Shown: piece after piece, positions 1 to 10,829 of the stretch
Layout of the letters: each line of letters opens with the position of its first letter
Position numbering within the stretch: the stretch's first letter is position 1
From: Clytia hemisphaerica
Lineage: Eukaryota; Cnidaria; Hydrozoa; Leptothecata; Clytiidae
DNA length: 64,000 nt
Direction: 5' to 3'
Assembly: GCA_902728285.1 (NCBI GenBank)
Contig: CACVBU010000726.1
Span: 620,001-684,000, forward strand
The notes under the pieces: model-generated
Database searches by the model: none
Seen by the model: the letters and a program-made list of their open reading frames with translations, nothing else
What the model was told of the DNA's origin: nothing
Program-made: the position numbers and the translations under genes

Positions 1-3000
1 CCTAGGTCGAACTTCGCGTTATCTTTTCAGTCAGCGAGAGAAAATTACCTGGGCGACCTGAAATTTACAGTAAGAAAAACAATTACACATTAATTTTATA
101 TGGTCATTATCCAATTTAGCGCTAATATTCTATAGTTTATTTTTTGTGTTACAGATATGCAGGGATCAACGCGACAGATATTAACTACACAGCTGGAAGA
201 TACACAAAACCTGGAACTCCTTTACCACTTGATGCTGGCCTCGAGGTAATTTTTGTTTTCACACGAAGACTTAGTTATCCCCTTTAAACTGCCGTGCGTA
301 TTTTTTAAGGTTCGACCTATTTGCCACGAAAAAGAATGAAGGTGCGACGTATTTGCCAGATGTCGGCTGAGCGATCACAGAGTTTACCATCACATTTAGC
401 TTTATTTTCTGAAAAATATCAGAAATTATAAGTGATATGTGTTTACTTTGGGTTGAAAAATGTATGAATTATGAAAAACATCTTTGAAATATAGTTAAAT
501 TATTCATCTGTGCTATTTAATGAAATCTAGTTCAAAATCGAAAATATCCCAGCAAAGAAACGGAAAGTACTCATGTCGGCAAATGCTGACATCGGCAAAA
601 AAATCGAAAGTGCCCATGTCGGCATATATCGACAGCGGCATTTAAAGGATTAAACTACAGTACCTGGCCCACAGAATGCAGGTTTTTAGAAAATTGGCCA
701 TAAAATTTAAACTATAGTTAAAGGCAGTGATCATTTTAATCAGTTTCATCAGTTTGGTCAAAAGGCATACTCTTAGGTTCCAAATAAACAGGGTAAAATA
801 AACGGGTGGGGGGACCTAATTGCCGGGGGGTTGGAAATTGTACTTCTGAAAACCCAAGAATAAGGTAAAAATAGGCTAAAATCGGGCTATTTAGAGCAAA
901 ATAAGGAGCCTTCTCTTTAACAGCTGAAAATATTCTTAAAAATTAATAAACTTTCGCGAATTTCTTGTTTAATTTCTTACCTGGCAGAAACTTTCGTGAA
1001 AAAATGCCAAAAACGCGAAAAACGTGAAAGTTTCTGCACTTAAAGTATACCACAATATGAATAGAAAGAGTAAGAAAATATGTTTTGAGAAAATATAGAG
1101 TGATATATTTAATGCAGGAAACGTCCAAAAATACCGTTTTTTCACTAAATTTGTCTATATGATAAAAATTATGAAAATTTTAAGTCGATAAAAGGCGATA
1201 TAATGATAAAATATATCCTTTTTAACTTCTTATTTCAAGAAACACAAAAGGTAGGCAAATCTGTGAAAAAAACTTGCATCGAGTTTTTTCTGACCCAGCC
1301 TTCTGCGGGCCACTGAGCTGAACTTTTTGGGCCAGGAACTGTACTTGAGTAAAAATATCCTTCTCAGTTGGGCCACGACGTTACATATTCCAAAACAAAG
1401 CTCTGAAAGCTTTAAAAATATGACTAAAATAAAATTTAATCTAGAACAAGCAAAGTGTAACCACTATAACTTTTGTAAGTTTATTGAAAGTTCGATTTTG
1501 AACTAGATCTCATTAAATAGCACAGTTGAATAATTAAAATTTATTTCAAAGATGTTTTTCATAAATTATACATTTTCAACTCAAAGTAAACACATATCAC
1601 TTATGTTTCTGATATTTTTCAGAAAATAAAGCAAAGTGTCATTGTAAACTCTGTGGTCGCTCATGTCGGTATATGCCGACATCTGGCAAATAGGTCGAAC
1701 CTTCATTTTTTCCGTGGCAAATAGGTCGAACACTTAAAAGAAAACGAACGACAGTTAAAGGGTTAAAAAATGATATATCAGGTGAAACAGGACTTCAAGC
1801 AAATATATACTCTCAGGCTCCTAATAAACAGCTGGGGGGTCGGAATAAACGAGGGGGAGGTTGGAAATTGTACCTAGAACAAGTCCGCCAAAATAAGATA
1901 ATTATAGACTAAAATCTAGCTATTTGGTTTAGTGCAAAAAAAATGGGACTCCTCTTTTGACAATAAACAGAGGCTCCTGATAAGGTCCAGCATTGGGAAA
2001 AATCGAAAACATAAAGGTTTTATTTTTACGTAAGTGTTCCCGTTTCATATCAGACACATATTTCAAATCAGGACAAAAAGAAAGTTGTTGTTCTTTTCCT
2101 CTTTCTGACCAATATTGCCCCACATCCGTGTCAATCTAAACGATACCTAAAAAAAAAAAAAAAAAAACCTTTAGCAAGCGAGGGGCCCGTTGATTAGGCA
2201 CCCTAGAGTATTGGTCTTTCAACTTTATTTGAAGTTTTTCATCTTATTTGTATTTAATATGCACTGTTATGAAAAATCAATTTTTTATTGGCCTAAGAAA
2301 TCCAACCTCTGTTTCTTTTCAACGGCAGGGAGTAGGTGAGATAGTGGATGTGGGTCAAGAGGTACCTTCATCCATGATTGGGAAACCCGTTGGTTATCTG
2401 TGGAATGGTGCCTTTGCTGAGTACGTGGTAGGTATCCTATGTTTGTCTTGTTCCGTGATCGTCTGGAGAACACTTTACAGAATTTTAGAATCCATTTACT
2501 TTTTACCAAGGTCTACTATCTATTTCAAAACCTGTAATGGGCTTTTCCAGAAGGAAATTGAATATGGGGGGGGGGGGTGGAGGATATAACATTTTTTGGA
2601 AATTTACCCCCCGGACATTGTGACTTGTGACCCCCCTCCCCTGGACAGCAGGTCTACCCCTGGACAAGCATCAGTTGACCCCATGGACAATCATAATTAC
2701 CCTCAAACAGAGTAAAATAACCCCCAAACAGAGCAAGTTTACCCCCCCCCTCCCGGACAATGTAAATTTTGTAGATTTTTCGCTACACCCCGGACAATAT
2801 ATCCTCTACCCCCATGTACAAACATTTTCTGGAAGACCCCAATCATCCTTACAAATCCATGGTCGATCTAAAATCTAAATACGGGCAAAATTGCTTTTGT
2901 ATGCTATAATTTTACGTGATATTTTAAGACAACTTTTCTTTTATCTTTTAAGAAATTACCGGCAAAATTTTGTTTACCGCTACCGAGTGTGAAACCGGAA

Positions 3001-6000
3001 TATGTTGGATTACTGGTCAGTGGGATGACCGCTTCGATGTGTCTGCAACAGGTTTGATCACGAATACTCTTCTTGCCCACACCTACTTTAGGCTTACAAA
3101 TTTTTTCGCGATTTTCGCGAATTTTGGCCTTTTTTGTGAAAGTAAATGTCTTTGAAAATTCTTAACAGGGCAATTCGCGAAAGTTTATGCTCGTGAAAAG
3201 TTCTAAAAAAATATGGAAATATATAAAACTTCGAAATCGTAAAAAGTATTAAATTTTCGGCATAATTTTTATCCTTATAATAATGCCTTTTTAAAGTCGA
3301 AGAGCAACCGTTTTTTCACTTTTTCTCATTTTTATCAAACGCTTTGCGAAAGTCTATCACGAAAAACATTTTTCCTCAATTTTGCAAAAGTAAATGTCAT
3401 CAATTTCGCGATCTTTTGACGTCGCAAAAGTTTCTGCTCGCGAAAATTTGTACGCCTTAAGTAGCCTTTTTTTAAACTCCTTGTTCTTTCTTTTCTAGAT
3501 AGATCGAAAACTTTACTGATATTTTACACGCTTTGCTATGATACCCTGCCCAGAAGAGATGGATTATTAGCTATTTCCTTCATTTTTAAACTGTCTTATT
3601 CGAACACCCCCGGTGGGATTTTTCAGCCAGTGAGGATAAAAAGAGCGGACCAAAACTCAAAGGGGATTGATATTCCCATTTTTCTTATTGCTGGAAATTT
3701 GAATTCTATTGATTTCTACCAAGAAAATCCAGTGGGGACGGGAAAAATTACACAATAATTTGTAGTGAGGATTTGGTTATCTGATTATTTTCAGCGGGGA
3801 CAAAAATTGGAGGATAATTTTCTACTGGGAACGATATTTTGGCCAATTTTTCTAGTGGGAAGAAGGGGGTGTATTCGACTTTCTGTTATAACAAACGATA
3901 ATAGCGAGTTTATGTATTCACACTTTTGAGGACGATGGAGTGACCGAAATGATTTAGAATAACCGGCAGTTTTGGTCTGCAAAATCTCGAAATCAAAAAT
4001 CAAAATCAATAGCTAACTGTCTCCTCCGTAGAAATAGCACCATACAAATCTTGCAACTGACAGTTTTTAGAGAACCGTTCAGGAAATTCATCTGGGGGTA
4101 CTAGGGTTAGCAGATGAGGGGTATGTGCGGATGGTACCCCCAGGAAACCACGCTTAGAGAGACCAAATTTTTAATGAAAAAGTGCCCCTTAGAGAGACTT
4201 TTTGAAAATTTTTCTTTGAATTTTGTAAGATGAGTTACCTTTAGAAAGACTTGTTTACTATTTATTCTCTCGAAATCAAAAGAATTTTCTAAAAATCGTG
4301 AATTTCCCGACCCTTCGAGAGACTACTTTATAATTTTCTGATTTCTGTAACCCTTAGAGTGACCTCGGAAGGTGAAAACACCGACTTTTATCGTCCGCAC
4401 ATATATACCCAGCTTTCATTTATGCCAAAGTACCCCCCCCTGGAATTGTATCTACTAAAGAATACATATTTAAATATTTTATCTTTCAGTCTGGCAGAAT
4501 TCAAAAGGGAGAGGCAGTTTTCATTTCAGGTATGCAGTCCTTTTTTCCATGGAACTAAATTATCTATTTCCTCTTTTCAATTAGACTAGTAAACTAGTCG
4601 GTTATTACTTATAACCTAATAATAATACTTTAATAATACTGTCAATCAAATAATGTAAACACTAATTAAATATTCAGCGCGCGTGAGAGAAAGGAAATAA
4701 CCGACTAGAAGCTACTTCCAACGCCTTTTTTTCTTCACCTAAAATCATAAGGAGAGACATACAGATTTCTGTATGTCTGACCCGTGCGAAATTGCATTTA
4801 TTTTTCTTTCTGTTTATTGCGTTTTCAGAAATGCTCATTTATTTATATGTTCCCATGTTCAATGTTACTATGAAATATCATTTAGTCAAAAAAGTTGGAT
4901 GGATTCTCAAAAACCTAAAAAAAGGTGTAAAATTAAACAACGTTTTTTGAGGGAAGTAGCTTCTAGTCGTTGAAATTCAGAAAAAAAAAACGCAACTTCA
5001 CCCCTTCGAATTCGATTCTTTTTATTTGGAGCTTGATTTTTTGTATATGGGTCTATTTTCAACGACTAGTTTACTAGTCTACTTTTCAATCAAAGCGACT
5101 AAAATTGTTTATTGTTATTTTTTAATAGTAAAGTATGATTACACCCCTGTATCACAGTTCCAGAGGGCCCCCTTTTTACTGGAAATCCTCAAATTTAAAG
5201 CAAGATATTTTCCATCCATGTCACCATTTAACGAGTTTATGTTATCCCTATTGACCCATATTCTCACCGAGTCACTGGGACAGGGGTTTGTGATTGTTTG
5301 GTAAGAAGGGACCATTTGTACCATAAAGGCTTTTTCTTAATATTTTAGCTTCTTAAAGTGTTTTTATTCTTTTAGCTGCGGCTGGTGGCTTCGGGCATCT
5401 AGCAGTGAGTTTTTCCTCTGTTTTGTTGGAATTTATTTTTTGAGACCCATTACGAAGGAACCTTTGTATCGTATTCAGCTTAGCATTATGATTCTCTTGG
5501 TATTCTTCTTTGATAGTTTAACATTAGAGGGTTGTACACGTCTTTTTATGAGAACAATTTTGAAGCCTGCGGACGTTCTTAACTTTTTTGAGTTTCAACC
5601 CTGAAAATGTTCTTAAAATGTTCTTATTTTCACCATTTTTTTTAGTATTTTTGTCCATTTTCCTAAGAAATTGTGAGTCCGCTGAACCTCAAAATGTTCT
5701 TAACTTGTTGTTAACATTTTTTGCCATTGAAACCTTATGTTCTTATTATAGTTTATAAGAATACACGTGTAGACAGGTGAATTCGGCGGAATTTTCGAGA
5801 ATCCAACATTTGGTTTCGCAAATTCTTTCTTGCTCATCTGGTTTTCAATACTGTTACGCGTTTTTTTTATAAGAACACCAAATATTTTTGAAGCCTTGAG
5901 ATGTTCTTAACTTTTTGAGTTTTGTTAAGCCTAAAAATGTTCTTTACATGTTCTTATTTTTGCCATTTTTCGGGTATTTTTGGTTCATTGTCCGTTCTAG

Positions 6001-9000
6001 AGTCCACAAAGCCTTAAAATGTTCTCAATATTTTGGCCATCGAAGCCTTATGCTCTTATATAGTTTGTTCTTATAAAAAAGTGTGTTCTCACCTCCAGGT
6101 TCAATTAGCAAAGCTTCATGGTTGTCATGTGATTGGAACTTGTTCTTCTCAACAAAAAACTGAATATTTAAAGGTAAGGTATTTAAAGGTCTACTAGGTT
6201 TGGTTACTTTACGTAATTTCCGGCATTACGGTAGCAAACGTTCGAATATGTAGAGGCAGTACCTTAGGTAGAGTCGATAATTTACATGGATATCCCAGTA
6301 ATCTAGGGCTTTTAGACAGTCTTTCGATTGTTTTCATGGGGTCCACGGTCAGCCGGCTCGATTATCTATGAACTGAACGGAACATTGGAAGGAGCGGGGA
6401 TTCGAACTGCGAACCCCTGGTGTAAGACGCCGACGCCTTTGACCACTCGGTCATCGCTCCTTACACAAATCGAATGTTTGCTTCCATAATGCTGAAATTT
6501 ACGCAACTAAAACAAAAATGAAAAACCTCTATAACATACTTTTGTTTTGCAGACAAATTTCAAACCCCATCTATGACGGTATTTTTGGAAGCCTCTATCG
6601 TTTTCTCTATCGTGTCAGGAATTTTACTTTGGTGTCCTGCGGGCCCTAGGCGCTCGAGAAAGCGCACATTTCTTGATATTTTGAAACGGGAAACAGGGCT
6701 AGAGATCAAGGAGCTGGGTACTTCAATGGCTGATCGAGAGCTGTGGAGGGAGGGTTATTGTTTATCTCCGGCCAAGGTCCATTCGGACCTAGGTCGAAGG
6801 ATGATGATGATCGTTTTTTGTTGATTCAGCACATAATTTCTTAGCCTATAGCAACATTTTCATTGTCATTGAAAAGTCAAATAAGTGCTTTAATTTCTTA
6901 TTACCTCTTTTATTCACTCCTCAACAGTCGCTTGGTTGTGATCACGTGATCAATTACGTCACAGAAGATTTGAATGAAGTGTTGAAGAAATCATACCCGG
7001 TATTTTTTTATTATCTTTTTCACGTGTTTTTAACGGGCTGGCAATTGACAAAATATTAGTGAATCATAGGCCTTAATTTCGGTGAAATCAGTGTATGGAT
7101 TACCATGAATACAAATGCCCTTGTCCGTCCGGTAGTATTTGAACCGGCCAATAGTAATACTTTTTCGAGTCTCAAAATAAGACCCCGATACAGTACTGAT
7201 TCTGCGAAATGGTTTACATTGGCTTTGAGAGAAAATATTAATTTCTTCCTAGATATCCATTTTACGCCCTTCTTATTTATATTTTCTTGATTTTATCAAG
7301 ATTATTTCTGACAAAAAGAGGATTTATCTCGGCATTGTAGTACTAAAGTCAACCTGGGCCGTTTATTTTTTTAGGTTTCTTGATATTTATTACGATATTT
7401 ATTACGAAGCTCGTAGGTTTTCTTGATGTTAAGTGCTCTCAGAACTTTATTCTTTTTTATTTAATATTACCATCTTCGATATTTTTAGAAAGGAATCGAC
7501 GTTTTTATTGAATCTGTTGGTGGAGATGTTTTCAATGCTTGTGTTAACAGGTAGCATGCCCTAAAAGATTACTTCTCCATTTATTTTCTCTCAATATTTC
7601 AAATAGAAAATCTTTATTTCCGGAGAAGCAACTCAAGTTTCAGAAAACACTAAAACTTTTCCCAGATCATATGACAACAATCAAATAACCAATAAATCTT
7701 AACTACTCAAAATCCTAAAAGACAAAAGACAAAACAAACCAAATTTCACTAGAGACACATTACTAGAACAATTAAAGACAAATTTAGCGAATAGGAACCC
7801 ATCAGCTTTTTCGAATGACAATTTTTACCTTAAAGAGTTTTCTCTTAAAGGGATAATCAGTTGGTTTGAAATATTTGGCATGTGGATTTTTCCTATTGTC
7901 ATGAGCAATACCTCAAAATATTTTTACCTGACTATTTTCAAAAGTTGAGGTATTTAAACTACAAGTTTTTGACTTTTAGCAAAAAACGATAGAATTTTGA
8001 TATAAGAGCCGTGTAAGAAAGTGTGGAAATTTGAAATTGGGATATCTCAACTTTGGATAAATACTTAGACTTGAAGGCATTCCGCCGGCTATTGTCTCTG
8101 ATAATGTGATTATCCATTTAAGGTGATATTTTAAATCTCGTCGATGCCAATATTTGAGTTACTTGACATTTATCTTCAACACTGATACGCGCTTTTTGTC
8201 AGGTTAGCAACCAACGGACGTCTAGTGGTGCTTGGTTACATCGGTAGCTACCACTCACAAGCTGGTATTGACCGAAGCCACCGGAACGCCACCCTTATGA
8301 CTAAGGTATTCATTTTGTTTGTCCTTATTCTTACTCAAAAATCTACTGTTAAAAAAGTCAAAAATCTTTTTAAGAAAAGATGGTGAGAAAATAATTTGGA
8401 AACAGTATTTTGACATACATATTCCCAAAAGTTTCTTGCTGCTTAAAACCATATCGTGAGAAATTTTGAACGTTTTGTTCTTATTCTTAACTTCAATCCC
8501 CTCAAAAAAGACCTGAAAATACAATAAAATTAAATCAGGCTATGAAGAAAAAAGAAAATAAAGATATGATTGGCCTTGACTAAAGAAGAACAATTTGGTT
8601 TTTTGTATTTGTAGAACTGTTAGGCACCACAAATTATAATACAAATTTCCTTTTAAAAAACCGCACATTCTCTTTGAATTTTTAGTCACTTATTCACTAC
8701 AAACTTCTTATTCTCGTAAATATTCTTAGCTGCTCCTTAAATCAGCTACAGTGTCAGGGTTCTTTTTACTGAACCACCCGCAAGAGTACAAGAACCACCT
8801 ACCCCGTCTGGTAGAGTTAGCAGATCAGGGGAAACTCCAAGTCAAGATTGACCAAACGGACGATCAAGGAAAACCCTTCGTCGGATTGGAATCTGTTTAT
8901 GATGCTGTTGATGTAAGTACTATTTAGACTTCACTCATTGAAAAGTTAGAGCTCAGGCTAAGATGAGAATTTTCCTCGGGGACTTATAAATGCCTTTAAA

Positions 9001-9627
9001 ATATTCTTCCCATGTTGACGATATTCAATTTTATACGGTCTGATCCCCAGAGTTTTTGAAGTCTTAATTCCTCAAAGTATTCAACCTCCATTCAGCCTTT
9101 TTACGATTCATGAAGAAGGAATTATAATTTTTATTATGATTGGCAAAAAGGCTGTGTTAACCAACCTTTTGTATTTCGCCCCTAAGTGTTTATTTCACGT
9201 ATAAAAAGTCCTACAGCGACCCAAATTCTCTCTGAAATCAAGAATCGACTAAATTAAATTCTTTAGACGATCTCAAAATTTATTTGCGGACCAGATCCCA
9301 TTTTCTAGCGGAACGAATTCTTCAAATATCTTAGACTGGAGTCGTTTATAATACAGTAGTATAGGCATTATATGATAATACAATTATTGTTACGGGATTT
9401 AGTTTGTATAAACTAAAATTGTTCCCTCCATTACTTTCTGCTTTATTTCTAATTTGTCTGAATTAGCCATCTAGCTTGCTAGACTACAAATATCTTAAAT
9501 AGGAAGTCAATTATGAAATTGCGAAGGCGTTATGAATGGTTTATCTTTTTTTTTTCAGTACCTGTATTCGCGAAAAAGTCAAGGTAAAGTTGTGGTCGAT
9601 TTGACCAACTCTAACAGTAAGCTGTAA
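1..9627 (+). CDS. PTGR3: Prostaglandin reductase 3-like / zinc-binding alcohol dehydrogenase domain protein 2 (5' end outside window)
   Basis: Medium-chain dehydrogenase/reductase; the family reduces 15-keto-prostaglandins with NADPH in peroxisomes. Exons with matching phases: 155-245, 2329-2427, 2953-3051, 4490-4529, 5376-5404 (29 nt), 6099-6173, 6928-6999, 7489-7550, 8203-8305, 8730-8912 and 9559-9627 (stop TAA 9625-9627). A first partial exon is likely at 1 to ~69 (reads PRSNFALSFQ, then YLGDLKF), but its splice phase does not close onto 155, so that boundary is unsure. Recognisable blocks: NATDINYTAGRY, GAFAEYV, PLPSVKPEY, the Rossmann glycine motif AAGGFGHLA (across the 40-nt and 29-nt exons), CHVIGTCSS, SLGCDHVINY, DVFIESVGG, GFFLLNHP, GKVVVDL. 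The C-terminus is SKL, a canonical PTS1 peroxisome signal. About 330 residues are visible; roughly 40 N-terminal residues lie upstream. The neighbouring family members ZADH1/PTGR2 are less likely because of the SKL end and block order. Confidence 0.9.
280..1762. repeat. Foldback element with TTAA-type ends in intron of the PTGR3-like gene
   Basis: The stretch at ~316-545 reappears in inverted orientation at ~1490-1710 (shared landmarks: GACCTATTTGCC / GGCAAATAGGTC, GTGATATGTGTTTACTTTG / CAAAGTAAACACATATCAC, and ATGTCGG boxes). The right end reads CAGTTAAAGGG followed by TTAA. The left end, TTAT followed by CCCCTTTAAACTG, is a decayed version of the same end. The TTAA plus CCCTTTAA ends match the intact small element at 45725-45912 and suggest a piggyBac-like non-autonomous element. 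The central part (650-1430) is unrelated filler. No coding capacity is seen. Confidence 0.55.
2570..2850. repeat. C-rich dispersed repeat, copy 1
   Basis: A run of clauses such as GGAAATTTACCCCCCGG, ACAAGCATCAGTTGACCCC, CCTCAAACAGAGCAAGTTT and ATATCCTCTACCC recurs in the same order at 48005-48230. It lies in an intron of the PTGR3-like gene. The second copy is followed by the TA-flanked end GTGGGTCTGTGAGAAGGGGGTG, so it is probably the interior of a MITE. Short reading frames across it are fortuitous. Confidence 0.6.
4584..5079. mobile_element. Inverted-repeat element (doubly palindromic), TA-flanked
   Basis: GACTAGTAAACTAGTCG at 4584-4600 is matched by its exact reverse complement at 5063-5079, and TA stands on each outer side (4582-4583 and 5080-5081). 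Each terminus is itself palindromic (ACTAGT...ACTAGT). A second perfect inverted pair, CGACTAGAAGCTACTTCC at 4702-4719 and its complement at 4952-4969, lies inside. It sits in the intron after the 4490-4529 exon. No transposase is seen, so it is a MITE-like element. Confidence 0.7.
5142..5289. repeat. Fragment of ACACCCCTGT...ACAGGGGT MITE family
   Basis: It starts TA-CACCCCTGTATCACAG and ends near GGGACAGGGG. These ends resemble the fuller copies at 52810-53095 and 63436-63725. The right TA is lost, so this copy is decayed. It is intronic. Confidence 0.4.
5537..5769. mobile_element. MITE, CACG...CGTG family, copy 1
   Basis: It begins CACGTCTTTTTATGAGAAC after TA and ends TTTATAAGAATACACGTG before TA. 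The interior has the family landmarks GAAGCCT, GTTCTTAAC, TTTTTGCCATTGA and CCTTATGTTCTTAT. TA duplication and short terminal inverted repeats point to Tc1/mariner-type mobilisation. It lies in an intron. Confidence 0.65.
5857..6085. mobile_element. MITE, CACG...CGTG family, copy 2
   Basis: Same family as 5537-5769: CGCGTTTTTTTTATAAGAAC at the left end, GTTCTTATAAAAAAGTGTG at the right. Its right end lies only ~13 nt before the acceptor of the 6099-6173 exon, so this element supplies or abuts the polypyrimidine tract of a functional splice site. Confidence 0.65.
6391..6460 (-). repeat. tRNA-like sequence (probable SINE head or tRNA pseudogene)
   Basis: On the minus strand a 70-nt block starts GGAGCG and ends CGCTCC (6-bp acceptor-like pairing). 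It carries an A-box-like TGACCGAGTGGTC and a B-box-like AGTTCGAATCC. The anticodon and T stems do not pair well, so it is not called a functional tRNA. The D-arm resembles Leu/Ser-type tRNAs. The sequence following it on the minus strand (6250-6390) is a plausible SINE body. No target duplication was found. Confidence 0.55.
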
Positions 9628-10024
9628 TTCTATTCGTAACAAAATCCTGTCCTGGCTCACAGACACATGGTAATAGTTTAATTTGATTAATTTTCATGAA
9701 TTTATAAATCTTACACGAATTTTTCGCATTTTTGTGGTTAGCAATAATTTATGCCAGTTATTCGCCCTTGAAATTGCTCAATTTTAGAAAAAGTGTGCAT
9801 GGGGGGTCTTGAATAATCGGGGAGTATTTTTTCTGCTGAAAAAAAAAATTAGCTGTGAGAGTCTGCACAGTAACAATACGTTTATAAATAATTTTTCTTT
9901 TCCAAATTTTGTAAATTTTTTTATGCGGATACAAATATACAATAATGATATTATTTTTTCGTACGCTCGTAAAATATGCATTAATTTCTCCTTTTACTTG
10001 CCTCGCTAATTCGATTTATTTTAC

Positions 10025-10030
10025 AATAAA
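10025..10030 (+). terminator. Candidate poly(A) signal of the PTGR3-like gene
   Basis: An AATAAA hexamer lies about 400 nt after the stop codon at 9627, on the coding strand. It is the first clear AATAAA downstream. In such AT-rich DNA chance matches are common, so this is only a candidate. Confidence 0.3.
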
Positions 10031-10200
10031 TTTGGTAATAGGCCAATTAAAAATTGCAAAATAACGTCACCATAATCTTATTTTAATTTTTTAATTTTCC
10101 CTGATTTTGTTTGCGCTGAATTCCCTAATATGAAGATTTTATGGTTTTCATGACGTCAAGATAAAAAAAAAGTTAAATCATCAAAAATTGGATTGGTCTA

Positions 10201-10829
10201 AAAAGCAGGGTAGCCAATTGGGGTAGCCAATTGGGCTAGGTTGTGGGGTACCTAAATATTTTACAGACCAGAATAGAAATACCGAAAATGAATGCATAGA
10301 ACCACATTTTACTGACCAGGGAGCATGAATCTGATTGATACTTAGATTGATCATGTATGATTCCAAAGATAAACAAAGATATAAATTACCACGTGTTAAT
10401 GCACGAGGAGTAAGAAATAGAGCTTCATTATAATAGAGCTATTTCAAAAGACTTTTTGTACCTATTATAAGCTGCCAAATTTAAAAAATCTTGAAAGGGA
10501 ATTAATTGTTTGAAACATCTAAACATGATTTAAATTAAACAATAGATTCAATAACAAAGGATTGTTAAGATATGACAAGATTAGAGATCATAAATGGCCC
10601 ATGAAATTGATGAATTACAGCTTCACGGAAATAACAATTAAAAACATAAATAAAATCTAAATCTAAAATATTAAAAACTGTTTTGTAAATTTTATTACAT
10701 GGAATCATTAACAAGATGTTGTAATAGTTATTTACACATGAAAACATGTTTCAGATTTCAAAAGTTTAGGCAAAAAGAGGTACCCCATAACCTAGCCCAA
10801 TTGGCTACCCCATTGGCTACCCTGCTTTT
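10201..10829. mobile_element. 629-bp TA-flanked element with ~55-bp terminal inverted repeats
   Basis: The left end, AAAAGCAGGGTAGCCAATTG, is mirrored by CAATTGGCTACCCTGCTTTT at the right (right arm with a small internal difference). The inverted repeat continues inward through CCCAATTGGGCTAGG and GGGGTACCT. TA flanks both ends (10199-10200, 10830-10831). The interior is AT-rich without a convincing gene. It lies just downstream of the PTGR3-like gene. Confidence 0.75.

Noticed and set aside
2248-2589. 113-codon plus frame
   Set aside because: Runs through intron, exon 2329-2427 in part and a G run; only the exon part is real.
6391-6460. Functional tRNA gene on the minus strand
   Set aside because: The T stem and anticodon stem mispair; kept as a tRNA-like relic only.
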